The position numbers and the translations under genes are program-made. A stretch of 16,941 bases of DNA. Source: CAYMKL01 sp964390805. GTDB taxonomy: Bacteria; Chloroflexota; Anaerolineae; VGOG01. The notes below the pieces were generated by a model that saw only the letters and a list, made by a program, of their open reading frames with translations, was not told where the DNA came from and did no database searches. The stretch spans positions 1 through 16,941 of the forward strand of contig CAYMKL010000140.1 in the NCBI GenBank assembly GCA_964390805.1. The letters are read 5' to 3'. This document shows positions 12,509 to 16,941 of this stretch, one piece after another. The stretch's first letter is position 1. Every line of letters begins with the position of its first letter.

Positions 12509-13147
12509 CTACGCTTTCAACCACCCTTTCTTGATGGCTGTTACCACCGCCTCGGTACGGCTGTCCGCCTGCATCTTCTGCAGCAAGTTCCCCACGTGGA
12601 ATCCCACGGTCCGCTCGCTGACGGTCAACGCCTTGGCAATGCGAGCATTGGTCCACCCTTTGGCCAGCAACTGCAGGACGTCCATCTCTCGTTCGGTGAG
12701 GGGGCAAGTCTCTTCCGCTGCCCCTTGCAGGCGGCGCATCACCTTCTGCGCCACCGGCTGGCTGAGCCATCCCACTTCTCCCCGCGCCACGCCCCGCACG
12801 GCGGCGACGATGGCTTCGGTGGCCTCCTCTTTCAACAGGTACCCGGCTGCCCCTGCCTCCAGCAGCCCGAAGATGTATTGATCGTCATCGTGGCTGCTCA
12901 GGGCCAGGATCCGCACGGGCGATCTGGCGGCCTGCAGCCGCCGCGCCACCTCCACGCCCGTCAGGCCGGGCATCTCCATGTCCAACAGCAAGACGTCGGG
13001 GGCCATCTCCTCAACCAGCCGCAGGGCCTCCTGGCCATCGCTGGCCTCGGCCACCACGACCAGGTCTGGGGCTCGTTCCAGCAGGGTACGGATGCCCTCT
13101 CGCACCACGGGATGATCCTCGGCCAGTACGACGCGGATCGGTTTCAT
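12509..13147 (-). CDS. NarL/FixJ-type response regulator
   Basis: The 212-aa protein has a receiver domain (1-~120) with acidic pocket Glu10-Asp11, phosphoacceptor Asp56 (LLLDMEMPG), Ser84/Ser85 (LALSSHD) and Lys106 (YLLKEEA). A LuxR-type helix-turn-helix follows (~147-207: CPLTEREMDVLQLLAKG, then ALTVSERTVGFHVGNLLQKM). The start at 13147 is preceded by GGGAG, seven bases away. It lies 203 bp downstream of a HisKA_3-type kinase in the same orientation, the usual partner for this regulator class. The target is unknown; the collagen-like gene just downstream, behind a terminator, is an obvious candidate. A near-identical copy lacking the DNA-binding domain lies at 9923-10348. Confidence 0.94.
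   Translation of the reverse strand: MKPIRVVLAEDHPVVREGIRTLLERAPDLVVVAEASDGQEALRLVEEMAPDVLLLDMEMPGLTGVEVARRLQAARSPVRILALSSHDDDQYIFGLLEAGAAGYLLKEEATEAIVAAVRGVARGEVGWLSQPVAQKVMRRLQGAAEETCPLTEREMDVLQLLAKGWTNARIAKALTVSERTVGFHVGNLLQKMQADSRTEAVVTAIKKGWLKA
12725..13147. repeat. 423-bp direct duplication, intact copy (partner 9926-10348)
   Basis: This block aligns without gaps to 9926-10348 at a constant offset of 2799 bp. There are seven differences. Two lie near the left edge (12743, 12759) and five lie within the last 33 bp at the right edge, leaving 12760-13114 identical over 355 bp. The identity begins inside the linker codons and ends exactly at the start codon. The copies are direct repeats flanking the collagen-like gene. 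Confidence 0.93.
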
Positions 13148-13350
13148 CTCGTGCTCCCATGACCATAGTTAGGTCAGCACCCCAAAGCAAGGGGGCAGGA
13201 GATGCAGAACACTGTCAGCGGATTTTGGGAGCAGATTGAACGGAAGATGCCGCGTACGGAGCTCCAATCCGTTCAATCCGTTCCCCGAATCCGTTGATAG
13301 TTCCACTCATCCCCCCACTTTGACGCGCTACGAAAAAGCCCAAGCGTGCT
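13148..13350. other. Spacer between sensor kinase and response regulator
   Basis: No gene is visible. The spacer contains an inverted repeat, GATTGAACGGA (13234-13244) with TCCGTTCAATC (13268-13278), and a short AATCCGTT series (from 13266) whose units also resemble CAATCCGTTAAATCC at 9668-9682. No T-run follows the hairpin on the minus strand, so read-through from the kinase to the regulator is possible. Confidence 0.6.
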
Positions 13351-15822
13351 TCATTGGTCGGGCCCAGTCTCCCACCGCGGCACCACCACCCGCACCACCG
13401 TCCCCTTCCCCGGCGCCGATTCCACTTCCAACTGCCCGCCTATCGAGCCGGCCCGCTCCGCTGCGCCCAGCAACCCCAGATGTCCCTGGCGAGCCAACAC
13501 GATCCAGCGCTCGGGCACCTGAAAGCCACAACCATCGTCGCTGATTTCCAACAACACCCGCTCGTCGTTCAGGTAGAAGCGGCTCACCACGCAACTTGCG
13601 CCAGCGTGTTGAGCCACGTTGTTGAGCGTTTCCTGGTGGATGCGGAACAGCGCCAGCCGCACCCTCTCCGGCAGCGCTTGACCATCGTGCATCAGGTCCA
13701 CCTGCACCTCCAGTTCGGGATGTGTTTCCTGAAAGCGGCCGGCGTGAGAGCGAATGGCTGCTTCCAGCCCGAAGGGTGCCAACGCCGGGGGCCGCAATTC
13801 CTGGCAGGTGGCCCGCAGTTCGTCAATCACCTGCAGCAGCTCCGCTTGTACCGTCGCCAGCCGCTGCGCGCCCAGGTCGCGGCTCCTTTCATGCGATATG
13901 GCGCTCAGCCGCAGGCGTACCCCATGCAGATCCTGTATCGGCCCATCATGTACCTCGCGCGCCAGCCGCAGCCGTTCCGCTTCCCGGCTCTCCCCCAGCC
14001 GTCGCTGTGCCTCAGCCAACTCATCTCGAGCCTGCTCCACTTCCGCCAACTGGGCGCGCAGCGTCTCTATCAAGACCACGTTCTCGGCCGCCACCGCCGC
14101 CTGCCCCGCCAGCGTTGCCAGGATGTCCAGGTCCTGAGCGTCCAGCGGTTCCTGTCGGACACCCATGACCAGCACGCTGCGCAGTGTGCCCCGACTCACC
14201 AACGGCAGCCACAAATGCACCAACTCCTCCGTCACCAGGGTCTTCTCTGCCTCTGTCAACTTTTCCGTTGCCAGCTCGCTGCCCATTCGCCTTCGCCAGC
14301 GGGGCCGGGCCACTGCGGTCAGATGTCGGGCCAGCGCCCCTCCCATCGGCAGTCGCAATGACTCCAACTCCTCTGCCCCGTACCCGAAGCTGCCTCGGGG
14401 TGCCAAATCCGCCCCTTCGGGCCACAGCAGCGTCGCCGCCTGGAAGCGCAAGGTGTCCGCGATGGCCAGCAGCCCGTCGCTCAACTGCTGGAGGTCAAAG
14501 ACCCGGCTCAACTCCCGGCTGGTCTCCCGCACCACCGTGCGGTAATCATACCAGCCACCGTAGAAGAGACGATCTACCCAACGCTGCAAGCGCGCCCGCA
14601 GTGGCTCGAAGAGCGCGGCAGCCGCCAGCGCCAGCGCTGCGCTGGCCAGGGGACGGCTCCACGGCGGGGCGGGCTGCAGCACATCCAGCCCCAGGAAGAG
14701 CAGGCCGTAGAGGCCCAGAAGCAGCGTGCTGAGGAGGAAGTAGACCAGACTGCGGTTGAGAATGGCGTCAATCTCGAACAGCCGGTAGCGGGCAATGGAG
14801 AAGGCAAAGGAGGCAGGTATCAAAACCATGACCAGGGCGGAGATGTTTGGTGGGAGCAACGGACGTTTGAAGAGCGCCATGGGCACGGCAAAGCTGACGA
14901 CGTAGGGCAAGAGCCCCACGATGGTGCCCCACACAATGGTGTTCAGTTGCTTGCGGGCCGTGATCTGTCGGGCAGTGCGATAGCTGTGGAACAAGCTCGC
15001 TCCCCCCAGCAGTGCGAAGATGCTGGCCACCATGAGATAGAGCCCTCGGAACCAGAGCAGGCCGTCCAACACGCTGTGGGCCAGCAGAAAGCTGCCGGTT
15101 ATGGAGACAACCGGGTTTAGCAGATGGAGCAAGGGCAGGGTGAGCGGGAAGCGGTGCAGGAAGCGCTTGCGTTCGGGGAAGATAAGGAGGAAGTGCAACC
15201 CAAAACTGAAAGTGAGCCAGAGGAAAATGACGTCGGCGCGCCTCACCCAGTAGATCCAGCGATGCACAAAGAGACTGACCTGAAGATCCACCAGCGCGGT
15301 GCTGGTCATAATGATCATCAGGCACTGGGTGACAGCGAACCAGAGTTGCGCCGCCTGGTCACGGGGGCGCTTCCAGAGAACCAAGATGCCCACCACCAGG
15401 AAGGCGATGCCGGTGAACACCTGCATCTGGCTGAACACTCGGCGGGCCAACGCGCCTGGCGGCAGGCGCCCCAGCGTTACGTCTACGGTCAGCGTTTCAC
15501 CGCCGCGGCGCACGGTGAAGGGCACAGTCATGCCCGGCCGCCAGGGATTGGGCGTGGGCGGCCACTCGCGCAGCCAACGCCGTGCCCAGGACTCAACTGA
15601 GCGGTCGCCAGCGTGCACGATGACGTCGCCCACTTCGATGCCCGCGTCCTGGTTGATCAGCAGGTGGTGCACCTCGAGCCCTTCCGCGGTGTATAAGCCC
15701 GCCAAGCCGTCTGCAGGGATGCAGAGGAATAGGCTCACCAGCAGCGCCAGGTACAAGATGCTGGCTGCGCTCAGGATGAGCAGTGGGTTAGGTCGGGAGC
15801 CGCGGTATCTTGGCAGTAGCAT
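13351..15822 (-). CDS. Multi-TM sensor histidine kinase with PDZ-like domain
   Basis: The 823-aa product (from the ATG at 15822) starts with a membrane helix (13-35). A PDZ-like domain follows (~43-121: DAGIEVGDVIVHAGDRSV, then VPFTVRRGGETLTVDV), probably outside the membrane. About eight or nine further hydrophobic segments span 133-405. A GAF-like domain (~440-585) is followed by a coiled stretch of Glu, Ala and Arg, then the HisKA_3 box LAREVHDGPIQDLHG with His625. The ATPase domain has N-box NNVAQHAGAS (~734), G1 ISDDGCGF (~760) and G2 GHLGLLGAAERA (~780). Layout resembles Bacillus ComP-type kinases. A TTG at 15861 would add 13 residues; neither start has a good ribosome site. The regulator at 12509-13147 is the likely partner. 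Confidence 0.92.
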   Translation of the reverse strand: MLLPRYRGSRPNPLLILSAASILYLALLVSLFLCIPADGLAGLYTAEGLEVHHLLINQDAGIEVGDVIVHAGDRSVESWARRWLREWPPTPNPWRPGMTVPFTVRRGGETLTVDVTLGRLPPGALARRVFSQMQVFTGIAFLVVGILVLWKRPRDQAAQLWFAVTQCLMIIMTSTALVDLQVSLFVHRWIYWVRRADVIFLWLTFSFGLHFLLIFPERKRFLHRFPLTLPLLHLLNPVVSITGSFLLAHSVLDGLLWFRGLYLMVASIFALLGGASLFHSYRTARQITARKQLNTIVWGTIVGLLPYVVSFAVPMALFKRPLLPPNISALVMVLIPASFAFSIARYRLFEIDAILNRSLVYFLLSTLLLGLYGLLFLGLDVLQPAPPWSRPLASAALALAAAALFEPLRARLQRWVDRLFYGGWYDYRTVVRETSRELSRVFDLQQLSDGLLAIADTLRFQAATLLWPEGADLAPRGSFGYGAEELESLRLPMGGALARHLTAVARPRWRRRMGSELATEKLTEAEKTLVTEELVHLWLPLVSRGTLRSVLVMGVRQEPLDAQDLDILATLAGQAAVAAENVVLIETLRAQLAEVEQARDELAEAQRRLGESREAERLRLAREVHDGPIQDLHGVRLRLSAISHERSRDLGAQRLATVQAELLQVIDELRATCQELRPPALAPFGLEAAIRSHAGRFQETHPELEVQVDLMHDGQALPERVRLALFRIHQETLNNVAQHAGASCVVSRFYLNDERVLLEISDDGCGFQVPERWIVLARQGHLGLLGAAERAGSIGGQLEVESAPGKGTVVRVVVPRWETGPDQ

Positions 15823-15880
15823 CGGACGCTTGCCTTCTGGATCTCTCGCCGAATTTCGCAATCACCGACCAACCGTAATC

Positions 15881-16123
15881 CTAACCAGGCTTCCACTGCA
15901 GCTTCGGATGCCGGGCCGCCCTAACCTCGTCCAGGCGGGTGACGGGGGTGGTATGAGGTGCCTGGTGCAAGAGGTCGGGATTTTCCCCCGCTTCCTCGGC
16001 GATGTTGAGCATGGCCTGGGCGAAGGCGTCCAAAGTCTCCTTGCTCTCGGTCTCGGTGGACTCGATCATTAGGGCCTCAGGAACGATGAGGGGGAAGTAG
16101 ACGGTGGGGGAATGATGTCTCAA
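15881..16123 (-). pseudogene. gcvPB: 3' remnant of glycine dehydrogenase subunit 2 (gcvPB)
   Basis: The ~80 residues match the C-terminal end of the glycine-cleavage P-protein beta subunit: PTVYFPLIVPEALMIE, then TETESKETLDAFAQAM, ENPDLLHQAPHTTPV and RLDEVRAAR. A whole GcvPB has roughly 480-520 residues, so about 85% is missing. In-frame TAA at 16127-16129 lies just before the homologous part begins, and the stop of the DUF5615 gene follows at 16138. No other glycine-cleavage gene is visible. The break suggests that the DUF433/DUF5615 pair, or a larger rearrangement, replaced the upstream part. The remaining piece lacks the PLP-binding region and should be inactive. Confidence 0.85.
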
Positions 16124-16137
16124 GTTTTACGTTAACA

Positions 16138-16497
16138 CTAGAACGGAATCCAATCTAGCCAATCTATCCATTCTTCGGCTTCGCTGGCTTCCCAGACCAG
16201 GAAGAGCGTTTGCGCCAGCCGGCCTATCGGTGTCCCCGGACGAACCCAGAAAAGTCCCCACAGGTGTCCACCTGCTGCCCAATGTGCTTCAACGTGAGCA
16301 GGCATACTCTTTCGATTCGAGGTGACCAGCACCCGCTGCGACACCTCCAGGTAACGCAACACACCCGGGTCAAGTATTCCCAGTTGCGGCGCGCCCGGAT
16401 CTCCCACGCGTATCACGTCAATAGCAGGATTCAAGCGAAGCAAGGCCGCTTTGAGCCGAGGGGACAGGTTCTCGTCCAGCAGAAAACGTACCTTCAT
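16138..16497 (-). CDS. DUF5615 PIN-like protein, putative toxin
   Basis: The 119-aa product begins MKVRFLLDENLSPRL, with Asp8-Glu9-Asn10 in the place of the first acidic cluster of PIN-like folds, and contains RVLVTSNRKSMPAH (55-68) and AAGGHLWGLFWV (74-85), typical of the DUF5615 family. The ATG at 16497 overlaps the stop of the upstream gene as ATGA, which settles the start. DUF5615 proteins commonly pair with DUF433 proteins and are proposed to be type II toxins with ribonuclease activity; that activity is inferred, not shown by the sequence. It directly abuts the broken gcvPB end. Confidence 0.85.
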   Translation of the reverse strand: MKVRFLLDENLSPRLKAALLRLNPAIDVIRVGDPGAPQLGILDPGVLRYLEVSQRVLVTSNRKSMPAHVEAHWAAGGHLWGLFWVRPGTPIGRLAQTLFLVWEASEAEEWIDWLDWIPF

Positions 16498-16826
16498 GTG
16501 GCCACTACCTGCTCCCTTTCCCGTTGGGTCTTGAGCGTGCGCAACCGTTGCACAACGGGTGAGGGATTGGCCTCCCATTCGCGGTAGCGCTGTTCACGCC
16601 AGGTCGCCAGACGCGAGAGATAAGCATCCACTTCGGCCCGGTTGTGCAAGTAGTAGGTGATCGTGGCGTGAATCTGCTCCAGATTCAGGGTAGGGAGGTT
16701 GGCGGCAATCTCCTCAGGCGTGTACCCTTCCAGGTAGTAGTAGAGCACATCGTCAATGCCAATACGGTGTCCCTTCAGACGAATATCGTCAGGTGACAGA
16801 AAATCAAAGTAGTCTTCCAATTTCAT
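16494..16826 (-). CDS. DUF433 protein, putative antitoxin
   Basis: The 110-aa product has the DUF433 pattern: SPDDIRLKGHRIGIDDVLYY (11-30), LEGYTPEEIAANLPTLNLEQ (32-51) and IHATITYYLHNRAEVDAYL (52-70), a small winged-helix-like domain. A charged tail follows (REQRYREWEANPSPVVQRL), which may contact the toxin. CAGGAGGTGG (complement of 16831-16840), four to five bases before the ATG at 16826, is a strong ribosome site and supports this start. The gene is translationally coupled to the DUF5615 gene. Nothing certain was found in the remaining 115 bp to the window edge. Confidence 0.87.
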   Translation of the reverse strand: MKLEDYFDFLSPDDIRLKGHRIGIDDVLYYYLEGYTPEEIAANLPTLNLEQIHATITYYLHNRAEVDAYLSRLATWREQRYREWEANPSPVVQRLRTLKTQREREQVVAT

Positions 16827-16941
16827 CGTTCCACCTCCTGGCTCTGGTCTCAATTTCGACGCGGAATATTCTCATGGCAGCAAGTGCAGGTGCTGTACCT
16901 TAACAATGCGGATAAATCAGGGTAGCGTCGGGCGAGCATTT

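Noticed and set aside
12239..13162. Long plus-strand open frame (307 codons) over the response regulator, with a matching one at 9827-10363
   Set aside because: It is antisense to a clear NarL-type regulator and its truncated copy. High GC at third positions keeps the opposite strand open; the translation has no recognisable motifs.
13354..14361. Plus-strand 335-codon open frame and others antisense to the sensor kinase
   Set aside because: The minus strand encodes unmistakable HisKA_3 and ATPase motifs. The plus-strand product is rich in His, Gln, Arg and Pro without domains.

Overview
The window looks like a chromosomal segment of a bacterium with moderately high GC, most likely an uncultured member of the Chloroflexota (Anaerolineae-like). 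That is an inference from gene order, protein style, short degenerate repeats at gene junctions, and a DUF433/DUF5615 pair; no taxonomic marker was compared. Genes read rightwards up to a tRNA near 9.8 kb, then every gene reads leftwards to the end.

Positions 169-7814 hold a compact histidine operon, hisC-hisB-hisH-hisA-hisF-hisI-hisE-purH-hisD, with several ATGA overlaps. PurH fits functionally, because HisH/HisF release AICAR, which PurH returns to purine synthesis. hisG and a histidinol-phosphate phosphatase are not in the window. argS follows with its own promoter (TTGCCA-17 bp-TATAAT), which also settles its start. A tRNA-Val(UAC) with a consensus promoter (TTGACA-17 bp-TATAAT) and a hairpin terminator follow.

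The most unusual feature is that the his genes are colonised by short repeats that are read through in frame. A 36-bp C7/G7 hairpin element lies inside hisF and, in the opposite orientation, inside hisD (34 of 36 bases agree). A 60-bp version lies in hisA, and its loop carries a second repeat, CCCTTCGACAAGCTCAGG. An exact inverted copy of that 18-mer lies inside hisC between near-duplicate 10-bp flanks. Octamer arrays also add residues inside HisC and at the HisA C-terminus, and a heptamer array forms part of the HisB N-terminus. All of these are translated without breaking a frame, which recalls Rickettsia palindromic elements.

From 9.9 to 15.9 kb (minus strand) lies a signalling and surface-protein cassette. 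A multi-TM sensor kinase with a PDZ-like N-terminal domain lies upstream of a NarL-type response regulator. After a strong terminator comes a secreted collagen-like protein with two cysteine-bounded DxNxNG modules and a beta-rich C-terminal region. After another hairpin comes a second copy of the regulator, cut off before its DNA-binding domain. The two regulator copies share 423 aligned bp with only 7 differences, including a 355-bp stretch without any.

The right end (15.9-16.9 kb) holds the last ~78 residues of a broken gcvPB and a DUF433/DUF5615 putative toxin-antitoxin pair, which suggests a rearrangement boundary.
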